Assembly (NCBI GenBank): GCA_900552985.1
Contig: USBP01000002.1
Span: 1-19,495, forward strand
DNA: 19,495 nucleotides
DNA from: an uncultured Oscillospiraceae bacterium
GTDB taxonomy: Bacteria; Bacillota; Clostridia; Oscillospirales; Acutalibacteraceae
Reading direction: 5' to 3'
The position numbers were made by a program, and so were the translations under genes. The notes beneath the pieces are model-generated. The model worked only from the letters and a program-made list of their open reading frames with translations, was not told where the DNA came from and searched no databases. Below are positions 1 to 7,286 of this stretch, piece after piece; position 1 is the first letter of the stretch, and each line of letters starts with the position of its first letter.

Positions 1-1
1 C

Positions 2-292
2 TCTGTGGATACCCGGACCGAAGCCCTGGTTCAGGAGGCCATGGACCGGTTGACGGAAAACCGCACCTCCTTCGTCATTGCCCACCGGCTCAGCACCATT
101 CGCAACGCAGACCTGATTCTGGTCCTCCGGGACGGCGACGTGGTGGAAAGCGGCAACCACCAGGAGCTTTTGGCCAAGGGCGGCTTCTATGCCAGCCTGT
201 ATAACAGCCAATTTGCAGGGTCGGTTCCCGCTAAAAAAGCCGGTGATGGCGCAGCAATGGAAAGCGGGGCCGCAGGCGTATCATCCGATTAA
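2..292 (+). CDS. ABC transporter ATP-binding protein, C-terminal fragment (multidrug/lipid exporter type)
   Basis: Only the last ~96 codons are present; the gene enters from the left edge. The first residues, [10 protein letters not shown], are the D-loop region that follows Walker B in ABC ATPases. The motif [11 protein letters not shown] carries the switch (H-loop) histidine, and [13 protein letters not shown] is the usual C-terminal strand-turn of exporter nucleotide-binding domains. This combination is typical of the fused membrane-plus-ATPase half-transporters of the MsbA/BmrA/LmrA class, which hydrolyse ATP to export drugs, lipids or peptides at the inner membrane. The membrane domain, Walker A and signature motif lie outside the window, so the substrate cannot be judged. 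The final ~25 residues ([16 protein letters not shown]) are a low-complexity tail. The gene ends in TAA and runs directly into a terminator, so it is probably the last gene of its operon. Confidence 0.9.
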   Translation, partial: SVDTRTEALVQEAMDRLTENRTSFVIAHRLSTIRNADLILVLRDGDVVESGNHQELLAKGGFYASLYNSQFAGSVPAKKAGDGAAMESGAAGVSSD

Positions 293-342
293 AAACCGTT
301 TGCCTTATCCGGCGAAAACGCAGGGCAGGGCAAACGGTTTTT
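291..342 (+). terminator. Rho-independent terminator of the ABC transporter gene
   Basis: The arms AAAAACCGTTTGCC (291-304) and GGCAAACGGTTTTT (329-342) are perfectly complementary over 14 bp, and the downstream arm ends in a run of five T. The left arm overlaps the TAA stop codon, so the hairpin directly closes the ABC gene. Confidence 0.9.
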
Positions 343-355
343 CCGATAAAAAGAG

Positions 356-389
356 AGAGCCGCAGCGCCCCCCAACGCAGCGGCTCTTT
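356..389 (+). terminator. Second hairpin, possible back-up terminator
   Basis: AGAGCCGC (356-363) pairs perfectly with GCGGCTCT (380-387), followed only by TT. It stands 14 bp after the main terminator. The T-run is short, so it may be a back-up terminator or simply a structured spacer. Confidence 0.4.
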
Positions 390-433
390 GTGCCCGGCAG
401 GCACGCAACGGTGTATGGCCTGTGTGCCACACC

Positions 434-471
434 CATAAGTAAAGAATTTCCCCCCTTACTTATGTTATATT
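434..471 (+). promoter_or_regulatory. Perfect inverted repeat over a candidate promoter for the HTH gene pair
   Basis: CATAAGTAA (434-442) and TTACTTATG (456-464) form a perfect 9-bp inverted repeat with a 13-bp spacer. The right arm supplies the TG of an extended -10 element, TG-T-TATATT (463-471). No good -35 is seen. A repressor-type site overlapping the core promoter is the simplest reading. A second extended -10, TGG-TAAAAT (518-526), lies closer to the gene, also without a clear -35. Neither promoter is proven. Confidence 0.45.
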
Positions 472-578
472 CATCATACTCGTTTGGGGGAGAAAAAGCA
501 ACCTGTGGCGTGAACTGTGGTAAAATAAATTTGATAGCCGCATACGCACCGGCCCAAAATGACAGGGAGGCGGAACTG

Positions 579-2039
579 ATGTCTGATTTCAGCATGCTTT
601 TAGAAAAAATGCTTCATGAAAACGGATATTCTGTTTATGGCTTTGCACAGGAGGCGGGCGTTGACCGACCAACGCTGCACAGGGTTTTGAAAGGGCAGCT
701 GGTTCCAAGCGCCGCCTTTTTTCACAAGGCTTTAAAAGCGTTGCGCCTGCTGCCGCAGGAGAAAGAATTGCTGGAACAGACCTATCATATTTTAAGAAAT
801 GGCGAAGAGGTATTTCAACGCGGGCGCTATATTCAAAAGAGGCTGGAACATTTTTATGACGTGTCGGCTTATCGCCCGTGGCCGGCAGCTGATGCGGAAG
901 AAATCGCTGAAGAAATTCACCCGCCGGAGGATTCGCTTGCCTGCGTGCGTGGGGAATATGCAGTGGAGGGGATGATCCGCCGGCTCCTTCTGGAAGAAAT
1001 ACGCAGCCGGGAAGAGCCCGCTTTATACACCAATATGCTTGCCTGCCCTGCCTATGCCGTTCAGCTGCTTTTGCAGTTTTATTTGCAGCAGGAGGGGCAC
1101 TTGCAGATTACGCACCTGATCCGGCTGCATAAAAGCATGGGGGATCAGATGCATAATCTGGCCATGCTTTTTGACGCTTTGCTTTTCAGTGTTTCACCAG
1201 GGAGCGGTTATCGGCCCTTTTATTATTATGAAAATGTTTCCCGCTATTCTGATCCTGTTTCGCTGTTCTGCTCCTATCTCATCGCGGATGAGCGCGTGCT
1301 GTCGCTTTCAGAGGATTTGAAGGTCGCAGCGCTGCTACGGGAACCGGAGGCGCTGGCGTGCTATGAGCGACGTTTCCGAAGCGCGCTGGCCGCTGCAGAG
1401 CCTTTCCTGTGGCGCGCGGGATCTGCGCAAGCACGCTACCGTATGGCAAAAACCTTCTTCGAGAAAGGGGGGCGGGCGCCGTACCATATTGTGTCCGGCA
1501 GCGTTGCCTGCCTTGTGTTTTGCAGCACGCCGGAGCTGCTGCGCTATGCAGGGCGGTTTGTCAAGCCACAGGCTTATCGGGCGTTTGAGAGCCTTTGCCG
1601 GCACTATGAAAAGCTGGCGGGTATTGTGCAGAAGGCGGTGGTTATTTTAACGGTAGATTGTGTGCGCAGATTTTTGCAGACAGGGTTTGTTTTTCCTTTT
1701 TCCGAGCAATTTATTCAACCGTTTGACGGGGCTGCAAGAGCCTATGCTTTAGAGAAGATCCTGGAGCTCACGCGCGCAGGGCGTATTCGCCTTTATTTGA
1801 TGGATACCTCCAGGTTCCGCTTCCCTGATGGTCTTTCTCTTTTTGTCAATGGAGAGCAGAACTGTATGTTCTTTTCTTCTGCCTCGGCCCGTGCGGGAAA
1901 TGTCAGCGTTATGGTTCAGGAACAAACATTGCGTAAGGCGCTTTTTGATTTCGTATACGGCCTGCCGGAGAGTGGGCTGGTTTATACAGAGCGGGAATCG
2001 GAGCGCATTTTGCGCCAGCTGATGCCTTTCTCCCAGTAG
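579..2039 (+). CDS. Helix-turn-helix protein with large uncharacterised C-terminal domain (paralogue 1)
   Basis: This 486-residue protein starts at ATG 579, after the ribosome site GGGAGG at 565-570. The frame stays open upstream, but that part has no start with a ribosome site and overlaps a terminator and a promoter. Residues ~1-65 look like an XRE/Cro-type helix-turn-helix: YGFAQEAGVDRPTLHRVLKG fits helix 2, turn and recognition helix. The remaining ~420 residues match no family I recognise. They align throughout with the next gene: both have a TN near residue 150, then NL-x2-LF-x-AL, PG-x2-YRP-x2-YY, LS-x-DL and a C-terminal DFV-x3-P stretch. No signal peptide or membrane segment is visible, so it is likely a cytoplasmic DNA-binding regulator with a sensory or oligomerisation domain. 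The function and ligand are unknown. Confidence 0.8.
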   Translation: MSDFSMLLEKMLHENGYSVYGFAQEAGVDRPTLHRVLKGQLVPSAAFFHKALKALRLLPQEKELLEQTYHILRNGEEVFQRGRYIQKRLEHFYDVSAYRPWPAADAEEIAEEIHPPEDSLACVRGEYAVEGMIRRLLLEEIRSREEPALYTNMLACPAYAVQLLLQFYLQQEGHLQITHLIRLHKSMGDQMHNLAMLFDALLFSVSPGSGYRPFYYYENVSRYSDPVSLFCSYLIADERVLSLSEDLKVAALLREPEALACYERRFRSALAAAEPFLWRAGSAQARYRMAKTFFEKGGRAPYHIVSGSVACLVFCSTPELLRYAGRFVKPQAYRAFESLCRHYEKLAGIVQKAVVILTVDCVRRFLQTGFVFPFSEQFIQPFDGAARAYALEKILELTRAGRIRLYLMDTSRFRFPDGLSLFVNGEQNCMFFSSASARAGNVSVMVQEQTLRKALFDFVYGLPESGLVYTERESERILRQLMPFSQ

Positions 2040-2076
2040 GGAAAGCATTCGCGGGGCTTTGAAGGAGGATGATGGC

Positions 2077-3588
2077 ATGACGGATTTTGGAGAATGCTTG
2101 AAACGCCTGCTTTTAGATGGGCAGTGGGATATACGGACGTTGGCGATGCGGTCAGGAATTCCGGAGAAAACGCTGACGGGGTATGTGAGGGGGAAAGGGA
2201 TCCCTGCTCAGGCGGATTTTCAGCGGCTGCTTGCCGCTCTGCCGCTTACGGTGCAGGAGCAGGCGCAGTTTTCGCATAGTTACTATGTCAGCTGTGTAGG
2301 AGAATGGACCTACCACAGGAGGGCGTTTTTGAAAGAACAGCTTTCCGGGCTGGCACAGTTAGAGCACCTTCACCATTCCGATTCTTTTCAGACGAGTATG
2401 AATCCTGCCGGCTTCCGCTCCTTGCCTGAGGAGGGCATCCGGATTTTCCAAGGGCCGTTTGAGGTAGAAAAGGCCCTGTATCAATCGCTCAGCGAGGAGC
2501 TTTGCCTACAGGAGAATCCATCTGTGTGTACGAATGCCTTCCTGTACCAAAACACTCTCCGCCGCATTTTGCTCGGGCTGTATCTCAGCAGGGGCGGCAG
2601 AATGGAATTGCGCCATATCATTCCCTTCACGAAGGATACGGGGTCAAGCTTGAGCAACCTGGTGGCGCTTTTTGGAGCGCTTTCCTTCTGCCTGGCGCCG
2701 GGGGGAGCCTATCGCCCCAGCTTTTACTACAGTGACGCCCCGCCGTATGCGGATAGCTCTGCACCTTTTGCGTTTTACCTCTACACACACAACCGGCTGC
2801 TCTGGCTTTCTCAAGATTTGGAGACGGTGGCGCTTATCAGCAACCAGGAGCTTTTAAAAGTCTATCAGGAGCGGTTTGAGCGTGCGGCCCAGTTTTCGCG
2901 TCCTCTTGTGTATCAGGCGCGCACGGCGGAAGAAATGATTGCAGCAGGCCATCGCTTTTATAACCTGGAGGCGCCCTGCCAGATTTTTTCAATGGAACTG
3001 CAGCCCTGCCTTGGACCCTTTCTGACGAAGGATATTTTGATGCGCTGTGTGAATCATGAGGAAAAGGGGACGGATGCGCTGGCAGAGCAGCTCAACGCCT
3101 ATTATGATTCGGTATCCCCTTATCTAACGTGTATCACAAGTATCTGCTGGGAGCGCGGGCTGAATCTTTTTATTGATGAGGGGAGGCTTTGCGCGTTTCC
3201 GCCCGCCTATGCGCATGCTGTCTCTCCACAGGATCGCTGGGAGCTTCTAAACCGGTTCTATGAAAAGGTGCTGGAAGGGAAAGTGGCCCTGTATTTTGTC
3301 AATGAAGCATTGTTCCCTTTCTCAGAGAGCTTTTCACTGCATTGCATGGATACAGAGAAGGCAAATATTGAGGTGCACGACCTGTCAGCACAGCTGTATG
3401 CAAGTATTGTGCTTGAGGAGCAGAGCCTGTGTTTTGCGTTCTCGGATTTTGTTCGCTCTATGCCGGAAGGGGAGTGGACCTATAGCCGGGAAGCTTCTTT
3501 GGAGATCCTTCGGCGGGGAATTGCGCGTTGCCAACAGATAGCTGGCGTGCAGCCCGGTATTGCTTGCGCTCCGCAAAAAGCGGAGTAA
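2077..3588 (+). CDS. Helix-turn-helix protein with large uncharacterised C-terminal domain (paralogue 2)
   Basis: This 503-residue protein starts at ATG 2077, 8 bp after a perfect AAGGAGG ribosome site (2062-2068). A TTG at 2059 lies upstream of that site and is rejected. The gene begins 37 bp after its paralogue, so the two are almost certainly co-transcribed. Residues ~1-65 form a helix-turn-helix (IRTLAMRSGIPEKTLTGYVRG). The rest aligns end to end with paralogue 1, including LVALFGALSF, APGGAYRPSFYY, LSQDLETVAL and the C-terminal SDFVRSMPEGEWTYSREAS. Conservation in the core and drift elsewhere suggest an old tandem duplication with divergence, perhaps partners or competitors at related operators. 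The C-terminal domain is unassigned, with no membrane segments or obvious catalytic motif. The gene is convergent with feoB, with 34 bp between the stops. Confidence 0.8.
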   Translation: MTDFGECLKRLLLDGQWDIRTLAMRSGIPEKTLTGYVRGKGIPAQADFQRLLAALPLTVQEQAQFSHSYYVSCVGEWTYHRRAFLKEQLSGLAQLEHLHHSDSFQTSMNPAGFRSLPEEGIRIFQGPFEVEKALYQSLSEELCLQENPSVCTNAFLYQNTLRRILLGLYLSRGGRMELRHIIPFTKDTGSSLSNLVALFGALSFCLAPGGAYRPSFYYSDAPPYADSSAPFAFYLYTHNRLLWLSQDLETVALISNQELLKVYQERFERAAQFSRPLVYQARTAEEMIAAGHRFYNLEAPCQIFSMELQPCLGPFLTKDILMRCVNHEEKGTDALAEQLNAYYDSVSPYLTCITSICWERGLNLFIDEGRLCAFPPAYAHAVSPQDRWELLNRFYEKVLEGKVALYFVNEALFPFSESFSLHCMDTEKANIEVHDLSAQLYASIVLEEQSLCFAFSDFVRSMPEGEWTYSREASLEILRRGIARCQQIAGVQPGIACAPQKAE

Positions 3589-3622
3589 AGGCCGTTCAGT
3601 TGAACCCTTGAGGTCAAATGGC

Positions 3623-5782
3623 TCATACCAGGCCTGTGATTCGCGCTAACATGGTAACCAGCATGCAGGCGCCCATTCCAATGAGCGTTGGAATCAGCAT
3701 AGCGGCGGCAGTCCACTTCCAGCTTCCGGTCTCCTTATGGATGGTCAGGCAGGTGGTGGAGCAGGGCCAATGCAGCAGAGAGAAAAGAATCGTGCAAACT
3801 GCGGTCAATGGGGTCCATCCATTTGCCACAAGAAGCTCCTTTAAAGCGCTATAGCTTTCAAAATCAATCAGATGGCCGGTCGCCATATAAGACATCAGGA
3901 TAATGGGGATGACGATTTCATTGGCGGGGAAACCGAGGATAAAAGCGAAGAGGATCACACCGTCTAGGCCCATCAGCCGTGCGAGCGGGTCGAGGAATTG
4001 CGCGCAGTGCAGCAGCAGGCTTTGCCCGCTGATCTCAATATTGGCAAACAGCCAGATAATCAGGCCTGCCGGGGCGGCAACCGCAGCCGCCCGCCCAAGC
4101 ACGAATAGGGTGCGGTCAAATACCGAGCGCAGGATAACCCTGCCGATCTGGGGGCGGCGGTAGGGCGGCAGCTCCAGTGCGAAGGAGGAAGGGATGCCCT
4201 TGAGTACCGTACCGGACAGAATCCGGGACACCAGAAAGGTGATTGCCACGCCGAGCACGATCACTCCGACCAGTAGGAGCGCGGATACGGCAGATTGCAG
4301 CGGGGCGATCACACTGCCTGCAAAAAACATGGCGATCAATGCGATGATCGTGGGAAGCCTGCCGTTGCAAGGCGCAAAATTGTTGGTGAGGATGGCGATC
4401 AGCCGTTCCCGCGGCGAATCGATAATCCGGCAGCCAATCACACCCGCCGCATTGCAGCCAAAACCCATGCATATGGTCAGCGCCTGCTTGCCGCAGGTGT
4501 GCGCCTTTTGGAAGGAGTGATCCAGATTGAAGGCCACACGGGGAAGATACCCAAAATCTTCCAGTAAGGTAAATAATGGGAAAAAGATTGCCATTGGCGG
4601 CAGCATAACAGAGACCACCCAGGCAAGCACCCTGTAGACGCCCTGCACCAGCAGGCTCTCCACCCAGGGCGGCGTTCCAAGCTGGAGAAGCCCATCTGTC
4701 AAGCGATCCCCAATCCAGAACAGAACCGTGGACAGCCATTGGGAGAGTTCGTTTGCCCCGGTGATTGTCAGCCAGAAGATCAGCCCCAGCAGCAGAAGCA
4801 TGACGGGAAGCCCCGTAAAGCGGCTGGTTAGCAGTTTGTCGAGACGGCGGTCCCAAGCGTTGTAGTCGCTGCGTTGGCAGGAGACGGCGCCCCGGTAGAT
4901 GCGCTCCGCTGTGCGTACAAGGCAGGAGACGACCTTATCCTGCAAGCGTGCCGGCGGCAAGCCATAGCGCTCAAATACATCAGAGAGCCCGGCCAACGTT
5001 TTTTGGATGGCTTCGTCTTGAAACAGGTCAAATTCCAAATAATCGGTCAACGGCTGATGGAGGCCCTCGTCCGCTTCCAACAGCTGTAACGCGACCCATC
5101 GGCTGCTGATGGGTTTTTCGAGTGAGATAAGCTTTTCCTCTACTACTGGCGTGAGCGTCTGAAGCGCCTCTTCAATGGGTGCGGTGTAGACAATTTTGAT
5201 GGGCGCTTTGGACGTTTCGCCATTTACAGACCGGCTGATTTGTTCGGAGAGGGATTCCAGCCCTTTTCCGCTGCGCGCGCTTGCGCCGACGACCGGGACG
5301 CCAAGCATTTCTTCCAGGCGATTCAGATTGATTTGGATGCCCTTGCGTTTCGCCTCATCCATCAGATTCACACAGACAATTACACGCGGCGTGATTTCAA
5401 TTGCCTGTAAAACCAGATTTAAATTGCGCTCCAAACAGGTTGCATCGCACACCACGACGGTGGCGTCCGCCCCGCCAAAGCAGATAAAGTTGCGCGCTAC
5501 CTCTTCCTCTGCGGAATGCGCCATGAGGGAATATGTACCGGGCAGATCTACAATGATGTAGCCCTGTTCCCGGTAGACATGCCGGCCCTGCGCGCTTGCG
5601 ACCGTTTTACCAGGCCAGTTCCCGGTGTGCTGGTTCATACCGGTCAAAGCGTTGAAAACCGTGCTTTTGCCAACGTTCGGATTGCCGGCGAGCGCAATGA
5701 CACGGTCGCTTTCCGCCTCTTTTGCGATGCGAAGCGGGCCATTTACAGGCCCGCCCTGATGTGAATTTCGAGTTAATCCCAT
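3623..5782 (-). CDS. feoB: FeoB ferrous iron transporter (GTPase-permease)
   Basis: FeoB imports Fe2+ across the cytoplasmic membrane, driven or gated by an N-terminal GTPase. The 719-residue product has G1 GNPNVGKS (33-40), the G2 threonine in GNWPGKT (~60), G3 DLPG (79-82) and G4 NLMD (139-142). A helical spacer follows, then a membrane region from ~residue 330 with the family's two conserved cysteine segments, GFGCNAAGVIGC and NFAPCNGRLPT. These are the paired gating domains of canonical FeoB. The start is ATG 5782, nine bases from a GGAAGGAG ribosome site; a longer frame reaching 5830 lacks one. The G1 loop begins ~30 residues in, so there is a short polar N-terminal extension compared with many FeoBs. 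It lies 88 bp downstream of feoA in the same orientation. No feoC-like gene is seen. Confidence 0.97.
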   Translation of the reverse strand: MGLTRNSHQGGPVNGPLRIAKEAESDRVIALAGNPNVGKSTVFNALTGMNQHTGNWPGKTVASAQGRHVYREQGYIIVDLPGTYSLMAHSAEEEVARNFICFGGADATVVVCDATCLERNLNLVLQAIEITPRVIVCVNLMDEAKRKGIQINLNRLEEMLGVPVVGASARSGKGLESLSEQISRSVNGETSKAPIKIVYTAPIEEALQTLTPVVEEKLISLEKPISSRWVALQLLEADEGLHQPLTDYLEFDLFQDEAIQKTLAGLSDVFERYGLPPARLQDKVVSCLVRTAERIYRGAVSCQRSDYNAWDRRLDKLLTSRFTGLPVMLLLLGLIFWLTITGANELSQWLSTVLFWIGDRLTDGLLQLGTPPWVESLLVQGVYRVLAWVVSVMLPPMAIFFPLFTLLEDFGYLPRVAFNLDHSFQKAHTCGKQALTICMGFGCNAAGVIGCRIIDSPRERLIAILTNNFAPCNGRLPTIIALIAMFFAGSVIAPLQSAVSALLLVGVIVLGVAITFLVSRILSGTVLKGIPSSFALELPPYRRPQIGRVILRSVFDRTLFVLGRAAAVAAPAGLIIWLFANIEISGQSLLLHCAQFLDPLARLMGLDGVILFAFILGFPANEIVIPIILMSYMATGHLIDFESYSALKELLVANGWTPLTAVCTILFSLLHWPCSTTCLTIHKETGSWKWTAAAMLIPTLIGMGACMLVTMLARITGLV

Positions 5783-5870
5783 AAAAACCGCTCCTTCCAG
5801 AGAGCGCTGATGCGCTCGGTGTTCTGCCATCAGCGCCTGCTTTAACTGGCTGCGCCCTGCAAAGCAATGT

Positions 5871-6107
5871 TCAGCTCAGGCGTACCATGACGCGACCGGA
5901 ATCCTCCCGGCGCAGAGCGATTACCGCCCCACGGATCAGGTAGGCCGCCGGATCTCCCGCAGGGCTTTTTTGCAGGCATTCCACGGGGGTTCCCTCGATC
6001 AGGCCGATATCCTGCATCCTTCGCCGGATCCCCCCGCTCAGCCGGAGCTCCTCTACACGGGCTTGTTGCCCGATACCGAGGCGGTCAAGCGAATCTATGT
6101 TGTGCAT
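5871..6107 (-). CDS. feoA: FeoA ferrous iron transport accessory protein
   Basis: FeoA is a small cytoplasmic SH3-like beta-barrel protein that supports FeoB-dependent Fe2+ uptake. The product is 78 residues, the usual size. It shows the expected pattern LGIGQQARVEEL, RRRMQDIGLIEGTPVEC and a closing strand RGAVIALRREDSGRVMVRLS. The start is ATG 6107, nine bases after an AAAGGAG ribosome site. The frame also opens at an ATG at 6182, inside a leader hairpin and without a ribosome site, so that start is rejected. It is followed by feoB with an 88-bp gap, so the pair forms a feoAB operon transcribed leftward from a promoter in 6270-6297. Confidence 0.93.
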   Translation of the reverse strand: MHNIDSLDRLGIGQQARVEELRLSGGIRRRMQDIGLIEGTPVECLQKSPAGDPAAYLIRGAVIALRREDSGRVMVRLS

Positions 6108-6140
6108 GAGAACAATCTCCTTTGTTAATTTCAGATGGAA

Positions 6141-6196
6141 AACGAGAGCAGACCGGAGCGGACAAATCGGGCCGCTGAACATGGTCTGCTCTCGTT
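6141..6196 (-). promoter_or_regulatory. Long perfect hairpin in the feoA leader
   Basis: AACGAGAGCAGACC (6141-6154) and GGTCTGCTCTCGTT (6183-6196) form a perfect 14-bp inverted repeat. Inside the loop, AGCGG (6157-6161) pairs with CCGCT (6172-6176). Read in the feo direction, the second arm ends in CGTTTTCC, a short T-run. The hairpin lies about 34 bp upstream of the feoA start, inside the predicted feoAB leader. It could be an attenuator, an RNA stability element or a protein-binding site. It matches no riboswitch I recognise. Confidence 0.55.
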
Positions 6197-6269
6197 ATTT
6201 AGTATATGGGGGAGGGGGAGAGGGGGTGAAACCACTTGAATAAATTACATAAATGGATAAAAGATTCAT

Positions 6270-6297
6270 AATATAAAATGATTTTGCTGAAAAGCAA
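6270..6297 (-). promoter_or_regulatory. Candidate feoAB promoter with a Fur-like palindrome
   Basis: On the minus strand, -35 TTGCTT (6297-6292) and -10 TATATT (6275-6270) are separated by 16 bp. The spacer holds the perfect palindrome AAAATGATTTT (6275-6285), which loosely resembles a Fur-type half-site arrangement. The -35 lies inside a 6-bp hairpin with a GAAA loop (6283-6298). Iron-dependent repression is expected for feo genes, but the assignment to Fur or a DtxR-type regulator is inference. Confidence 0.45.
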
Positions 6298-6326
6298 AGA
6301 TCAGATTGGCTTTATGTTATTTTTGG

Positions 6327-6355
6327 TTGAAAAAGCAGTAGGGTTAAGGTATAAT
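6327..6355 (+). promoter_or_regulatory. Sigma-A type promoter of the polysaccharide operon
   Basis: -35 TTGAAA (6327-6332) and a consensus -10 TATAAT (6350-6355) are separated by exactly 17 bp. Transcription would start near 6362 and give a leader of about 50 bases before the first glycosyltransferase. This is the strongest promoter-like sequence in the window. Together with the feo promoter and leader hairpin it accounts for the 303-bp divergent gap (6108-6410); no gene is seen there. Confidence 0.8.
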
Positions 6356-6410
6356 TGAGCGGAAAGAATGGAAATTGTGTAAGCGGCAATGTGGACGAGG
6401 GATTAAAAAG

Positions 6411-7286
6411 ATGGAAGATTACAGTGTTTTAATGTCTGTATATCGGGGAGAGAATCCATCACATTTTCGGGCAAGTATTCAAAGCATGTTGGATCAAACA
6501 GTCCCGACCAACGATTTTGTCCTGGTTTGTGATGGGCCGTTAACGGATGAATTGGATGAAACGATAGATGAATTTGTGACAAAACGGCCTTTTTTGTTTC
6601 AGATTATTCGATTACAAGAAAACCAAGGGTTAGGAAACGCTTTGAATGTAGGAATTAGGTATTGTAAAAATAATCTCATAGCGCGTATGGATGCAGATGA
6701 TATTTCACTTCCAGATAGATGTGAACGTGAACTGTTCGAATTCAACCAAAATGACAAACTTGATATTGTAAGCGGTACTATTTTGGAGTTTTCAAGTGAC
6801 CCAAAACAGATAACAGTTGCAAAATATTTACCGGAAACTGATGTTGAAATTCGTAGTTATGCAAAGCGGAGATGTCCGTTTAATCATCCATGTGTGATGT
6901 ACAGAAAGGAAGCTGTTTTAAAGGCAGGTGGATATGAGGATTGCCCCCTTTTCGAAGACTACCATTTATGGATTAGAATGCTATTGAACGGATCGATTGG
7001 ATTTAATATACAATCCCCCCCCTTGCTGTTAATGAGAGCAAATAGTGATATGTATCAGCGACGCGGTGGCGTGAGTTACGCTATAAAAGCATTATCATTT
7101 AGAACCTTTATGGTAAGGTCAGGATTTTGTTCGAAACGGGACTATCTTTATACTCTTTTTGCTCATATTGTTGTATCTGTAATGCCAAACAAAATACGTA
7201 AGTTTATATATAAGCGCTATTTAAGAAATTCATATGATGGTGTGATTACTCGCAAGATTGCACAAGAGGAGTATAATAATGGCTAA
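6411..7286 (+). CDS. Family 2 glycosyltransferase (first gene of polysaccharide operon)
   Basis: This 291-residue GT-A fold glycosyltransferase transfers a sugar from a nucleotide donor to a growing lipid-linked glycan at the cytoplasmic face. It shows the N-terminal beta strand YSVLMSVY, the nucleotide-binding VCDGP, the metal-binding DADD (94-97, in ARMDADDISL) and the likely catalytic ED of FEDYHLWIRML (182-183). The CPFNHPCVMYRKEAVLKAGGY segment before it is typical of GT2 enzymes that add a residue to an existing acceptor. No membrane anchor is visible beyond a mildly hydrophobic C-terminal stretch. The start is ATG 6411, ten bases after GAGGG; an upstream TTG (6375) has no ribosome site. 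The last 8 bases overlap the next gene, so the two are translationally coupled. Donor and acceptor sugars cannot be told. Confidence 0.9.
   Translation: MEDYSVLMSVYRGENPSHFRASIQSMLDQTVPTNDFVLVCDGPLTDELDETIDEFVTKRPFLFQIIRLQENQGLGNALNVGIRYCKNNLIARMDADDISLPDRCERELFEFNQNDKLDIVSGTILEFSSDPKQITVAKYLPETDVEIRSYAKRRCPFNHPCVMYRKEAVLKAGGYEDCPLFEDYHLWIRMLLNGSIGFNIQSPPLLLMRANSDMYQRRGGVSYAIKALSFRTFMVRSGFCSKRDYLYTLFAHIVVSVMPNKIRKFIYKRYLRNSYDGVITRKIAQEEYNNG

Noticed and set aside
189..578. 130-codon upstream extension of the first HTH gene
   Set aside because: It covers the terminator of the ABC gene and the promoter-like region, has no ribosome site, and its translation does not look like protein; ATG 579 has a good ribosome site.
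3569..3585. Hairpin CTCCGC-AAAAA-GCGGAG at the end of the second HTH gene as a terminator
   Set aside because: The stem is only 6 bp, lies inside the coding sequence, and has no T-run on either strand. The 34-bp convergent gap to feoB likewise shows only a weak GTTCA/TGAAC pair.
6108..6182. Longer FeoA starting at ATG 6182
   Set aside because: That ATG lies in the loop of the leader hairpin without a ribosome site and would add 25 residues not found in FeoA; ATG 6107 has AAAGGAG at proper spacing.
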